Made by a program: the position numbers and the translations under genes. A model generated the notes under the pieces. The model was not told the DNA's origin. It did not search any database and saw nothing but the letters and a program-made list of their open reading frames with translations. From Bacillota bacterium (GTDB taxonomy: Bacteria; Bacillota; Clostridia; Clostridiales; Clostridiaceae), in NCBI GenBank assembly GCA_030706065.1, contig JAUZPH010000023.1, forward strand, positions 1 to 17,085: a DNA stretch of 17,085 bases. Reading direction: 5' to 3'. Every line of letters begins with the position of its first letter. Position 1 is the first letter of the stretch. Positions 6,321 through 14,534 of this stretch are shown piece by piece.

Positions 6321-7079
6321 ATGATTAAAGTGATATTAAACGGCTGCAGCGGCAGAATGGGAAAGATCATCGCAGAAGTTGCCAAAGCCGGTGAAACCAT
6401 AGAAATTGCTGCCGGCGTCGACAAATTCATACCGGAAACCGGAACATCTTTTCCAGTTTTTGATGATATATCAAAATGCAGTGTAGAGGCTGATGTGGTG
6501 CTGGACTTTTCCAGTCCGAAATCACTGCCGCAGCTGGCGGAATTTTGCCGATGCAGGAAGATGCCGCTGGTACTCTGTACTACCGGTTATAATACTGAGG
6601 AAGCTGAATTTATTAAAAAACTCGGTTCGGAAATAGCAGTTTTTCGTTCAGGCAATATGTCTGTTGGGATAAATCTGATAAGTTCTATTTTAAGGAAAAT
6701 ATCCCCCATATTGTTTGACGGTTATGACATAGAGATAATCGAAAAGCATCACAATCAAAAGATAGATGCTCCCAGCGGCACTGCACTTATGCTTGCTGAC
6801 AGTATAAAGTCATCTCTGGAGGATGAAGTGAGTTATGTACATGGGAGAGAAGGCCTCAGGAAACGTGAGAAAAGTGAAATAGGAATACACGCCGTAAGAG
6901 GCGGTTCCATAGTTGGTGAACATGAGATTATATTTGCAGGCAGAGGAGAAATTATCGAGCTGAAGCATACTGCCCTTTCAAGAGAGGTTTTTGCGGTAGG
7001 TGCCCTTAAGGCCTGTGAGTTTATAGCATCGAAAACCAGCGGCTTGTTTAACATGGATGACGTATTGAATCTTGACTAA
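6321..7079 (+). CDS. dapB: 4-hydroxy-tetrahydrodipicolinate reductase
   Basis: NAD(P)H-dependent reductase for the second step of the DAP/lysine branch, acting on the DapA product. The N-terminal Rossmann fold has the nucleotide-binding GCSGRMG (8-14). The catalytic/substrate loop EKHHNQKIDAPSGTA (141-155) holds the general acid-base His143 and Lys147 in the family positions. The length of 252 residues is typical. A GTG at 6309 is in frame further upstream but overlaps the dapA stop. The ATG at 6321 has an ideal GGAGGT (6311-6316) and gives the normal MIKVILNG start, so it was chosen. It is 11 nt downstream of dapA and ends at a strong terminator. Confidence 0.97.
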   Translation: MIKVILNGCSGRMGKIIAEVAKAGETIEIAAGVDKFIPETGTSFPVFDDISKCSVEADVVLDFSSPKSLPQLAEFCRCRKMPLVLCTTGYNTEEAEFIKKLGSEIAVFRSGNMSVGINLISSILRKISPILFDGYDIEIIEKHHNQKIDAPSGTALMLADSIKSSLEDEVSYVHGREGLRKREKSEIGIHAVRGGSIVGEHEIIFAGRGEIIELKHTALSREVFAVGALKACEFIASKTSGLFNMDDVLNLD

Positions 7080-7082
7080 TAG

Positions 7083-7114
7083 AAAATCCCGGAATTATAA
7101 ATTCCGGGATTTTT
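7083..7114. terminator. Bidirectional terminator between dapB and oppF
   Basis: Perfect 14-bp inverted repeat (7083-7096 and 7100-7113) with a 3-nt loop and a GC-rich centre (tcccgg/ccggga). T-runs follow on both strands. It separates the convergent dapAB and opp operons, 4 nt after the dapB stop. Confidence 0.93.
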
Positions 7115-7126
7115 CAAAATATGCCT

Positions 7127-8089
7127 TTATTTATCAAACAGATGACATGCAACAAAATGTTTAGGTTCTATCTCTCTCAATACAGGATCTTCAACTCTGC
7201 ACTTTTCAGTGGCAAACTTACATCTGCCTGCAAATCTGCAGCCAGGTTTTGGGTTAATTGGACTTGAAACTTCTCCTTCAAGGACGATTCTCTCTTTTGT
7301 ACGCCCAAATTCAGGATCCGGTACCGGTATGGCTGACATCAAGGCTTGGGTATATGGATGCAGCGGCTTTGAATAAAGCTCATTGCTCGATGCCAATTCC
7401 ATAAGCACTCCCAGATACATTACTCCCACTCTGTCGGAAATATGACGTACCATTGATAAGTCGTGGGCTATGAACAAATAAGTCAAGCCTAACTCTTTCT
7501 GTAATTTAATCAGTAAGTTTACAACCTGAGCCTGAATTGAAACGTCCAAGGCCGAGATTGGTTCATCACAGACAATTAATTTAGGTTCAACAGCAAGGGC
7601 TCTTGCTATTCCTATACGCTGTCTTTGTCCACCTGAGAATTCATGAGGAAATCTGGATGCGTGCTCCTTGTTAAGACCAACCAGATTCAGCAACTCATAT
7701 ATCTTGTTTGTACGATCCTGCCCTTGATACAGCTTATGGATATCAATACCTTCGGCAATTATATCTCCAACTGTCATACGGGGATTCAGTGATGCATAAG
7801 GATCCTGAAAGATCATTTGAGCGGTCCTCGCAAAAGCCTTCCTTTCCTTGTTGTTAAGCATGTTGACTTTTTTGCCCTCAAATAATATTTCACCATCCGT
7901 CGCTTCATAAAGCCCGATGATGGTTCTGCCGCAGGTGGTCTTTCCACAGCCTGATTCTCCAACCAGGCCCAGTGTTTCCCCCTTGTTTATTGCAAAGCTT
8001 ACTCCATCAACAGCCTTCAGAGTGGCATGTTTGCCTATTTTAAAGTATTTCTTTAAGTTTTTTACTTCCAAAAATGCTTCATTACTCAT
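7127..8089 (-). CDS. oppF: Oligopeptide ABC importer, ATPase subunit OppF
   Basis: One of the two nucleotide-binding subunits that power peptide import through OppB-OppC at the inner face of the membrane. Walker A GESGCGKT (44-51), Q-loop Q95, ABC signature FSGGQ (151-155), Walker B LIVCDEP (171-177) and H-loop H209 are all intact. The C-terminal oligopeptide/dipeptide extension carries four cysteines (C284, C290, C297, C315). In some Opp/Dpp ATPases this extension binds an iron-sulfur cluster; that is family knowledge and untested here. The ATG at 8089 follows AAAGGAG and overlaps the end of oppD by 8 nt, so the two ATPases are likely co-translated. It is the last gene of the operon. Confidence 0.95.
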   Translation of the reverse strand: MSNEAFLEVKNLKKYFKIGKHATLKAVDGVSFAINKGETLGLVGESGCGKTTCGRTIIGLYEATDGEILFEGKKVNMLNNKERKAFARTAQMIFQDPYASLNPRMTVGDIIAEGIDIHKLYQGQDRTNKIYELLNLVGLNKEHASRFPHEFSGGQRQRIGIARALAVEPKLIVCDEPISALDVSIQAQVVNLLIKLQKELGLTYLFIAHDLSMVRHISDRVGVMYLGVLMELASSNELYSKPLHPYTQALMSAIPVPDPEFGRTKERIVLEGEVSSPINPKPGCRFAGRCKFATEKCRVEDPVLREIEPKHFVACHLFDK

Positions 8090-9107
8090 TGACTAAAACT
8101 CCTTTCTTAAAAGGCAGTTCTACTTTTGGTGCCTGAGGATGCGTTAACCAGCAGTTTACCTTATGTGAATCGGATAAAGCCGATTCCTCCGGCATTGCTT
8201 CCTTGCATATTCCCATGGCGTATTCACACCTTGCAGCGAAAGGACATCCAGTCGGCGGTGCCAATAAATCCGGTGGAGTACCGCTTATAGAATACAGCTT
8301 ACCTTTGTGCTCAGTTTCCAAAGTAGGCATTGAATTTAACAGTGCCCAGGTATATGGATGCTTAGGATCATAGAATATTTCATCTATGGTGCCTCTTTCA
8401 ACAATTACTCCGGCGTACATAACCTGTATCTTATCCGCAAATTCGGCAACTACTCCAAGGTCATGGGTAATCAATATTACCGATGTACCGAATTTTTTCT
8501 GCAGGTCATAAATCAGGTTCATAATCTGAGCCTGAATGGTAACATCCAGAGCGGTTGTCGGCTCATCCGCTATTAAAAGCTTCGGATTACAGGCCAGAGC
8601 CATGGCAATCATGATTCTCTGCCTCATACCGCCTGAAAATTCAAATGGGTACTGATTGATTCTCTCTTCTGCATTGGGAATGTTAACAAGCTTTAAAAGC
8701 TTAACAACTTCACCTAACGCTTCCTTCTTATTCAGGCCTCTGTGAATTTGAATTACTTCTGCAATTTGTTTTCCGAGCTTCATGGTAGGGTTTAAAGACG
8801 TCATAGGATCCTGGAAGATCATGCTGACATCTCCACCTCTAAAGTTTTGAAGCTGCTTATTATTTAAAGATAAAACATCCTTGCCGGCACATATGATCTT
8901 TGAACCTTCCTTGATTTCACCCGGCGGCTCGGCAATAAGACGCATTATCGACTTTGCGGTAATACTTTTCCCACATCCGGACTCGCCTACTATCGCCAGT
9001 GCCTCCCCTTCTTCTATGTCGAAGGAAACTCCTCTAACTGCTTGTACTTCGCCGGCATAGGTATGGAACGATACTCTTAAATCTTTTACTTCAAGAATTT
9101 TCGACAT
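8082..9107 (-). CDS. oppD: Oligopeptide ABC importer, ATPase subunit OppD
   Basis: Partner ATPase of OppF. The 341-residue protein has Walker A GESGCGKS (41-48), Q99, signature FSGGM (157-161), Walker B LLIADEP (177-183) and H215, plus the C-terminal peptide-transporter extension with cysteines C288, C294, C301 and C319. The GESGCGKS version, a Met after the signature glycines and the longer C-terminus distinguish OppD/DppD from OppF. A clean AGGAGGAG ribosome binding site precedes the ATG at 9107, 25 nt downstream of oppC. Both ATPases have complete catalytic sites, so neither looks degenerate. Confidence 0.95.
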   Translation of the reverse strand: MSKILEVKDLRVSFHTYAGEVQAVRGVSFDIEEGEALAIVGESGCGKSITAKSIMRLIAEPPGEIKEGSKIICAGKDVLSLNNKQLQNFRGGDVSMIFQDPMTSLNPTMKLGKQIAEVIQIHRGLNKKEALGEVVKLLKLVNIPNAEERINQYPFEFSGGMRQRIMIAMALACNPKLLIADEPTTALDVTIQAQIMNLIYDLQKKFGTSVILITHDLGVVAEFADKIQVMYAGVIVERGTIDEIFYDPKHPYTWALLNSMPTLETEHKGKLYSISGTPPDLLAPPTGCPFAARCEYAMGICKEAMPEESALSDSHKVNCWLTHPQAPKVELPFKKGVLVNE

Positions 9108-9132
9108 TTATTCTCCTCCTATACAATCCTTA

Positions 9133-10050
9133 TTACTGTCTGAGCTTGGGGTCAAGAGCATCTCTCAAACCATCACCCAATAAATTGAATGCCAGCATCG
9201 TCAGTGCTATAGCTACAACAGGGAAAATCAGCTGAGTAGGATAAAACTGCATAACCTGCTGTCCTGCAGAAGCCATTGCTCCCCAGCTTGTTTTTGGAGG
9301 TTGAATACCCAGCCCAATAAAACTCAAAAATGCTTCTGAGAAAATATACAGAGGTATATCAAAAGTAACATAAACAATTATTAATCCTATAGTATTTGGA
9401 AGCATGTGCCTCATTATAATTCTCATAGGACTTGCACCCAATGTTCTTGCTGACATAACATATTCCGATTCCTTCAGCTGTAGAACCTGTCCACGAATCA
9501 TTCTGGCCATTCCTGTCCAGCCCGTAATACAAAGGGCTATCAGCAGAGGCACCATACCATTTCCAAGTCTTACAGCAACTAATATAACGATTATCATATA
9601 CGGAATACTGTTCAGTATTTCATATATTCTCATCATCACATTATCTATTCGGCCTCCAAAATATCCACTTATTCCTCCATATATTGCTCCCACGACACAT
9701 TCAATGAATGTTCCTACAAAAGCAATAATCAAGGATACTCGCCCGCCTACCCACAATCTGTCAAATAAATCTCTGCCCAGGTTGTCAGTACCAAACCAGT
9801 GCTGAGATGACATGCCTTGATTTGCAATATCAATATTCTGGACAGCGTATCTTTTTCCCGCAATAATTGGCTCTATTGCAACCAACAATACGAGAACAGC
9901 TAAAATCATCAAGGAAAGCAAAGCCACCTTATTCTTTTTTAGTCTCCTCCAGGCATCCTGCCAATATGTCAAATTAGGCCTGACTATGAGCTCTGACTCG
10001 CTTTTATCTATTCCAATGATCTCAAATTTGTCTCTACTTATTTCTGCCAT
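9133..10050 (-). CDS. oppC: Oligopeptide ABC importer, permease subunit OppC
   Basis: Membrane-spanning half of the peptide channel. The 305-residue protein starts with a cytoplasmic N-terminal OppC_N part containing LTYWQDAWRRLKKNK (27-41), then a first membrane helix (about 42-62) and an extracellular loop with the family's HWFGTDNLGRDLF (84-96). The transmembrane domain follows (about 103-295), with the EAA coupling loop at about 196-219 (EYVMSARTLGAS...RHMLPN) that contacts the ATPases. The ATG at 10050 is preceded by AGGAGG, and the gene starts 9 nt after oppB. Confidence 0.95.
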   Translation of the reverse strand: MAEISRDKFEIIGIDKSESELIVRPNLTYWQDAWRRLKKNKVALLSLMILAVLVLLVAIEPIIAGKRYAVQNIDIANQGMSSQHWFGTDNLGRDLFDRLWVGGRVSLIIAFVGTFIECVVGAIYGGISGYFGGRIDNVMMRIYEILNSIPYMIIVILVAVRLGNGMVPLLIALCITGWTGMARMIRGQVLQLKESEYVMSARTLGASPMRIIMRHMLPNTIGLIIVYVTFDIPLYIFSEAFLSFIGLGIQPPKTSWGAMASAGQQVMQFYPTQLIFPVVAIALTMLAFNLLGDGLRDALDPKLRQ

Positions 10051-10059
10051 GGTTACCTC

Positions 10060-11010
10060 CTATTTACTTCCTTCTAACTTAATGCGCGGGTCAATAACAC
10101 AATATAAAATATCAACTATAAGAACAGACAAAATATATAGGGCTGAAAAGAAAAGTGTCAAACCCATTATGATATTATAATCTTTTGCAAAAATAGCATC
10201 TACCAATGCATTACCGATTCCCGGTATGGAAAATATTCTTTCTATTACAACGGTACCTGTAATGATAACAGCAATCTGAGGTCCCAAAATTGTCACTATA
10301 GGAAGTATTGCATTTCTCAATATATGTTTTAGTGCAATAGCTCTAGAAGATAACCCTTTAGCCTTTGCAGTTAAGATATAATCCTGGCTTATAACGTCCA
10401 ATACTGATGCTCTCATATATCTGGCATAAGTAGCTATTCCAGCAAAACACAAGGCAATGGTAGGCAAAACCGTGAAGGCGAAATGTGATGAAGCTGGATC
10501 CGACGAACTATACCAGCCAGCAATAGGCAAACCAAATTTCCCACCCACGAAAGCCTGAAGCAGAGTTCCTAGAACAAAACCAGGTACAGAAATTCCTAAT
10601 ATCGCCAAAAATATGACCAAATAATCTACCGGCGTTTCTCTATTAAAAGCAGCAATAATTCCCAAAAGCAGGCCTATCACCAAACCTACAGCAACGGACT
10701 GAAGGCCAATTATTGCAGAAGGAGACATATTATCATGAACTACGTCCCAGGTGGTACGCCCCGGAGTAGAAAAAGAATCTCCCAAGTCACCCTTAAGTAA
10801 ATTGCCGACATACATAACATAACGGCTAGTAAGTGGCTTGTCCAAACCATATTTATGTTCCATGTTCTGTGCCACTTGTTCCGGTAATCTTTTAGCCTGA
10901 GCACGCACAGGATTTCCAGGCATGCTGTTCATTAAAAAAAACGTAGCTGTAACTATTACAAACAAGGTAACAATCATAAGCGCCAGCCTTTTTAAAATAT
11001 ACTTAACCAT
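10060..11010 (-). CDS. oppB: Oligopeptide ABC importer, permease subunit OppB
   Basis: Second membrane subunit of the importer. The 316-residue protein has the canonical OppB/DppB start (MVKYILKRLALMIVTLFVIV; first membrane helix about 9-28), the MPGNP motif (30-34), a large extracellular loop with YGLDKPL and GDLGDSF (54-80), and the binding-protein-dependent permease domain (about 98-305). The EAA loop is at 210-237 (DYILTAKAKGLS...). AAGGAGG precedes the ATG at 11010. The 235-nt gap to oppA upstream contains a terminator-like hairpin, so expression of oppB-F is probably lower than that of oppA. Confidence 0.95.
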   Translation of the reverse strand: MVKYILKRLALMIVTLFVIVTATFFLMNSMPGNPVRAQAKRLPEQVAQNMEHKYGLDKPLTSRYVMYVGNLLKGDLGDSFSTPGRTTWDVVHDNMSPSAIIGLQSVAVGLVIGLLLGIIAAFNRETPVDYLVIFLAILGISVPGFVLGTLLQAFVGGKFGLPIAGWYSSSDPASSHFAFTVLPTIALCFAGIATYARYMRASVLDVISQDYILTAKAKGLSSRAIALKHILRNAILPIVTILGPQIAVIITGTVVIERIFSIPGIGNALVDAIFAKDYNIIMGLTLFFSALYILSVLIVDILYCVIDPRIKLEGSK

Positions 11011-11184
11011 AAACTTCCTCCTTAAAATATGATTGCCATTCCCAAGATTGATCTAGAAATAACCTTCACTGCTCCTGTTGTTTAAAAGTGATAATAAATC
11101 CTGACACGAATTAAATATTATCACAGAATCTATTAAATTGTCCATAACAAAAAAGACATTATATTCAACAAAAATAAAGCACAT

Positions 11185-11233
11185 AAAAAATTGAAATTTA
11201 AATTGCTGCAGCATTGCAGCAATTTAAATTTCA
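11185..11233 (-). terminator. Intercistronic terminator-like hairpin between oppA and oppB
   Basis: Perfect 18-bp inverted repeat (11192-11209 and 11216-11233, loop AGCATT) read on the minus strand 12 nt after the oppA stop, followed by TTTTTT (11185-11190). This has all parts of an intrinsic terminator but lies inside the operon. No strong separate oppB promoter was found in the remaining gap, so partial read-through is the simplest reading, giving more binding protein than transporter. Confidence 0.85.
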
Positions 11234-11245
11234 TATAAATATTAA

Positions 11246-12922
11246 CTATTCAACGGAAGTCCATCTGAAGGAATAAGTTCCTCCGAAAAGTGGCAGCTGT
11301 AGTCCATGAATCTTCTTAGCCTGGAAGGACTGTACATCTCTGTAGTAAGTAGGTACTACTGCAGGATCATCCACTACTTCTATCTGTTCAAGCTGTTTGT
11401 AAATATCTATTCTCTTTGCATTGTCTGTCTCAGTCTTTAACTGATCCAGTAAGCTGTTAACTTTTGCATTGTTGTATTTTCCTGTATTGTTTCCGTTATC
11501 CACTCCGAATAAATCAAGGAATGTCTTCGGATCATTGTAGTCAGCACCCCATCCAGCAGTACAGATATCAAATTCTCCGTTGTTCTGCTTTGTCAGGAAG
11601 TCTGAGAAATCTGCTGACGGAACTATTTCAATCTTTACGCCAAGCTTTGTCTGCCAAGCGTTCTGCATAAATTCAGCCCATGTCTTTGTCTGTGCATCAC
11701 TGGCTTGTAACAGATATTTAAATGTGTATTTTGAAGTATCTGTATCCAGTCCCAAATCCTTTAATCCTTGAACAAACAACGCCTTAGGATCCGGATTTGC
11801 TGTTGCTGCAGCCTTCAAAGGTTCACTGCCGCTAAGCGCATCACGATAAATCTTATCTCCTGCTGCAAGAGTTGGTGGTACAAGACCGTAAGCAGCTTTA
11901 CTTCTCTTTAAAACCTTTGATACGAAGTTTTCTCTGTCTTCAGCCAGTGAGAAGGCCAGTCTTACCTTCGGGCTTTGCAGAGCCTTCTGTGCCTTTGCAG
12001 CATCCAGGTTGAACTGATCATAGAAAACTGATGCCTCAAAGCCTGTTACCTGGTTCCACTTTCCATCCTTTGATCCCTGCTGAAGCGGCGCAAGGTATTC
12101 GCCGGAACCGCCCATAGCGTCCAACTGCTTGTTTGTAAACATCTGATATCTGGTAGCTAATTCTTTTATATAAGGCAATTCGATTGTTTCCATTTTGATT
12201 GCACTAGCATTCCAGTAATTCGGATTCTTCTTTAATATGAACTTTGCTCCCACCTGCCATTCACTTACTGTGAACGGGCCGCTGTATACCATCTTGGTTG
12301 CATCTGTACCATACTTGTCTCCCTGTGCTGTAACATTGTCTTCTCTTTCAGGAGAAAGTCCAGGGAATGCAGCTATCTGAGTGAAGTATGGAACCGGATT
12401 TGCAAGTTTTACAACAAAAGTCTTGTCATCCGGTGCAGTTATTCCTACCTTATCAGCTGTAACTTTGCCGGCATTGTAATCCTGGCCGCCTACTACTGAG
12501 TAAAGGAAGAATGAATATGCTGCAGCTGTATCCTTTGCAAGCATTCTTAACCAAGCATATTTGAAGTCATTAGCAGTTAATGCCTTGCCATCACTCCACT
12601 TTAATCCATCTCTTAAATGGAAAGTGTAAGTCAAACCATCAGCACTTACATCAAAGGTTTTTGCTGCGCCTGGTTCAGGCTTGTTGTTATTGTACACAAG
12701 AAGTGTCTCCTGAGTGTTTTGAATAGCATCAAAAGATACTGTATCTGTTCCTTTAACAGAGTCCAATGTCTTTAATGCGCCTTCAGGTAAAACTAATTTC
12801 TGTTCTACGGCCGGTTTATTAGCTTCTCCGGTGCTGCTGTTACTTTTGCTACCGCAGCCGGCAAATACTGAACCAACTAAGCCAAGAACTAGTAGTGCTG
12901 CCACTACTTTTCTTTTATTCAT
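11246..12922 (-). CDS. oppA: Oligopeptide-binding lipoprotein OppA
   Basis: Extracellular solute-binding protein (SBP family 5) that captures peptides and delivers them to OppBC. The 558-residue protein begins with a lipoprotein signal: basic MNKRK, a hydrophobic core (6-20) and the lipobox FAGC with the lipidated Cys23, followed by a Ser/Thr/Gly-rich tether (24-40). The family pattern GLTYTFHLRDGLKWSDGKAL and the following TANDFKYAWLRM region (about 96-127) place it with OppA rather than with sugar-binding proteins. The C-terminal part has the RWT end typical of such proteins. GGGGGAG (12928-12934) precedes the ATG. Peptide specificity, including any preference for cell-wall peptides, cannot be read from sequence. 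It is the first gene of oppABCDF. Confidence 0.95.
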   Translation of the reverse strand: MNKRKVVAALLVLGLVGSVFAGCGSKSNSSTGEANKPAVEQKLVLPEGALKTLDSVKGTDTVSFDAIQNTQETLLVYNNNKPEPGAAKTFDVSADGLTYTFHLRDGLKWSDGKALTANDFKYAWLRMLAKDTAAAYSFFLYSVVGGQDYNAGKVTADKVGITAPDDKTFVVKLANPVPYFTQIAAFPGLSPEREDNVTAQGDKYGTDATKMVYSGPFTVSEWQVGAKFILKKNPNYWNASAIKMETIELPYIKELATRYQMFTNKQLDAMGGSGEYLAPLQQGSKDGKWNQVTGFEASVFYDQFNLDAAKAQKALQSPKVRLAFSLAEDRENFVSKVLKRSKAAYGLVPPTLAAGDKIYRDALSGSEPLKAAATANPDPKALFVQGLKDLGLDTDTSKYTFKYLLQASDAQTKTWAEFMQNAWQTKLGVKIEIVPSADFSDFLTKQNNGEFDICTAGWGADYNDPKTFLDLFGVDNGNNTGKYNNAKVNSLLDQLKTETDNAKRIDIYKQLEQIEVVDDPAVVPTYYRDVQSFQAKKIHGLQLPLFGGTYSFRWTSVE

Positions 12923-12953
12923 TTTTACTCCCCCTTTGAATTTATATAATATA

Positions 12954-12973
12954 AATAAGTTATTAAACTTATT
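12954..12973. repeat. Palindrome 1 in the oppA leader
   Basis: aataagtt-atta-aacttatt: 8-bp perfect inverted repeat, centred about 40 nt upstream of the oppA ATG. The right half continues as taaacttattga (12964-12975), repeated in palindrome 2. Could be an operator or a small RNA hairpin. Confidence 0.6.
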
Positions 12974-12995
12974 GATTAACTGAAAAAATATAATG

Positions 12996-13015
12996 ATAAG
13001 TTTTACTAAACTTAT
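12996..13015. repeat. Palindrome 2 in the oppA leader
   Basis: ataagttt-tact-aaacttat: 8-bp perfect inverted repeat. The 12-mer taaacttattga recurs here (13007-13018), exactly 43 bp from the first copy, roughly four helical turns. Both palindromes lie downstream of the predicted oppA transcription start. Confidence 0.6.
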
Positions 13016-13069
13016 TGAAAAAGGCTTCTCTATTTATCAAAAGTATATTGTTCGCCTTCATTGTTAATA

Positions 13070-13098
13070 ATATTATCATAGTTTGTCACAACTGTCAA
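13070..13098 (-). promoter_or_regulatory. Strong sigma-A promoter of the opp operon
   Basis: On the minus strand a perfect TTGACA (13093-13098), 17 nt, then TAATAT (13070-13075) with TG one base before it (extended -10). Start near 13063, giving a leader of about 140 nt before oppA that contains the two palindromes. A weak GCCTT-TTTT hairpin (arms 13054-13058 and 13021-13025) might terminate some transcripts early. Confidence 0.8.
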
Positions 13099-13164
13099 TT
13101 ATGTTAATTTATTAATTACAATTTTGATTATTTGTCATCGTGCACAGTATATCATTATCAATGT

Positions 13165-13189
13165 ATTAATATTTTAACAAAATATTAAT
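13165..13189. repeat. AT-only inverted repeat downstream of patA
   Basis: attaatatttt-aac-aaaatattaat, 11 perfect pairs, 16 nt beyond the patA stop. No G or C in the stem and no U-tract after it on the minus strand, so its value as a terminator is doubtful. Confidence 0.4.
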
Positions 13190-13204
13190 TTATTCTTGTT
13201 ATAT

Positions 13205-14338
13205 TTACAATTTTGAAACCCAGCCTTCCATTCTATCCATCGCTTCCTCAAGATTTTTTCTGCTTACACAGTAGGATATTCTCATATGATTTTCACCATT
13301 TGGTCCAAAGGCTGTTCCTGGAACCGCCGCAACTTTCGCTTCACTGAGCAGCCTTTCGCAGAAGATCTCACTGTTCATCCCAAACTTCGCCAGGCTGGGA
13401 AATATATAAAAGGCCCCCTTTGGCAGGACAACATTAAACCCCATCTTCACTAAACGCCCATATACATAATCCCTTCGCTGGATAAGAGACTGCTTAAAGC
13501 TCTCTACATGCTTTTCACAATGCCTAAGGCCTCCAATTGCTCCATACTGGGAAATTGAAGGTGCACAGGAAACAGCATACTGGTGAACCTTCAATATTTG
13601 CTTCATAAACTTATCTACAGCGCATACAAATCCGATCCTTAGCCCCGTCATTGAGAACATCTTTGAAAACCCACCAATAACAATAACCTTATCCTTGAGT
13701 TCGGGCTTCTGGGCAATTGAATAGTATTCATCGAATACAAGGGAGCTGTACATTTCATCAGTTACTATTATTATCTCGTTGTCCTCTGCCAATCTGTACA
13801 GTGCTTCCCGATCTCCTTTACCTAGTATTGCTCCAGTAGGGTTGCTTGGATAGGACAGTACCAGCATTTTAGGTTTATTCTCTCTTATTATTCTCTCAAG
13901 CTCTTCGATATCAAGTGTGAAATCCTCTTTTAATCTGCAGTCCAATACCTGTCCTCCAACAATTTTTATAACACTTTCATATGCCGGATAAGCCGGAGAT
14001 GGTACCACAACCTTGTCTCCAGAATTAAGTAACGCATTAAAGACACTAAAAAGGCCTTCGCTTCCCCCTACCGTTATACATATCTCTTCCCACCCGTAAT
14101 TAATCCCTATACGGGATAGATAGTCCTGCAGTTCCACTCTCAGATCCTTCAATCCCATATTAGGAGTATAGGTAGTATTATCATTGTTTATTGCCTCAAT
14201 CATAGCTTCTTTTACTTCCACAGGCACCGGAACGTCAGGTTCTCCGATAGTCAGAGATATAGCCCCGGGTACCTCCAATACCTTATTATAAAACTTTCTT
14301 ATACCGGAAATTTGTACAGACTCTACTCTAGTATTCAC
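13205..14338 (-). CDS. patA: PLP-dependent aminotransferase, probably N-acetyl-LL-diaminopimelate aminotransferase PatA
   Basis: Class I/II fold-type I aminotransferase. Numbered from a GTG at 14368, the PLP lysine is K236 (GGFSKMFSMTG), with N176 in YPSNPTG, D204 and Y207 in VTDEMYSSL, R244 in GLRIGF, and the substrate-binding R364 in MRISY. Stretches such as ISGIRKF, ILKVHQYAVSCAPSISQ, GAFYIFPS and the C-terminus closely follow Bacillus PatA as I remember it, and the neighbouring acetyltransferase DapH makes its substrate precursor. The GTG at 14368 sits at the predicted transcription start and lacks a ribosome binding site. The in-frame GTG at 14338 gives MNTRVESVQISGIRKF, the normal family start, with AAAGG 12 nt upstream, and is preferred (377 residues). 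Another aspartate/aromatic aminotransferase role is the main alternative. Confidence 0.87.
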   Translation of the reverse strand: MNTRVESVQISGIRKFYNKVLEVPGAISLTIGEPDVPVPVEVKEAMIEAINNDNTTYTPNMGLKDLRVELQDYLSRIGINYGWEEICITVGGSEGLFSVFNALLNSGDKVVVPSPAYPAYESVIKIVGGQVLDCRLKEDFTLDIEELERIIRENKPKMLVLSYPSNPTGAILGKGDREALYRLAEDNEIIIVTDEMYSSLVFDEYYSIAQKPELKDKVIVIGGFSKMFSMTGLRIGFVCAVDKFMKQILKVHQYAVSCAPSISQYGAIGGLRHCEKHVESFKQSLIQRRDYVYGRLVKMGFNVVLPKGAFYIFPSLAKFGMNSEIFCERLLSEAKVAAVPGTAFGPNGENHMRISYCVSRKNLEEAMDRMEGWVSKL

Positions 14339-14377
14339 TGATACCGCCAACCTTTCGATGATTCTCACTTACATAAT

Positions 14378-14406
14378 AATATAATATTAAACCCCAATGT
14401 TGGCAA
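14378..14406 (-). promoter_or_regulatory. Promoter of patA
   Basis: TTGCCA (14401-14406), 17 nt, TATATT (14378-14383) on the minus strand, one mismatch from consensus in each box. The predicted start near 14371 is almost on top of the upstream GTG (14368), which supports the downstream start at 14338. Confidence 0.65.
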
Positions 14407-14451
14407 TAATAATCTTGAAATGTATTTTATACATAAAATTGTATAGAACTA

Positions 14452-14480
14452 TTTATTTCTTTTGATTTTTTTATTATAAT
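14452..14480 (+). promoter_or_regulatory. Candidate promoter of dapH
   Basis: A perfect TATAAT (14475-14480) lies 55 nt upstream of the dapH ATG. At 17-nt spacing only a poor -35 (TTTATT, 14452-14457) is present, so it may need an activator or be fortuitous in this AT-rich DNA. Confidence 0.4.
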
Positions 14481-14534
14481 TAAAGATAGACTACTTAAAA
14501 CATGTTTATGCATAATTTGGAAAGGATTGATAGT

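Noticed and set aside
13021..13058. Attenuator in the oppA leader (AAGGC...GCCTTTTT)
   Set aside because: The stem has only 5 pairs with a loop of nearly 30 nt, so it is unlikely to terminate well; kept only as a side note.
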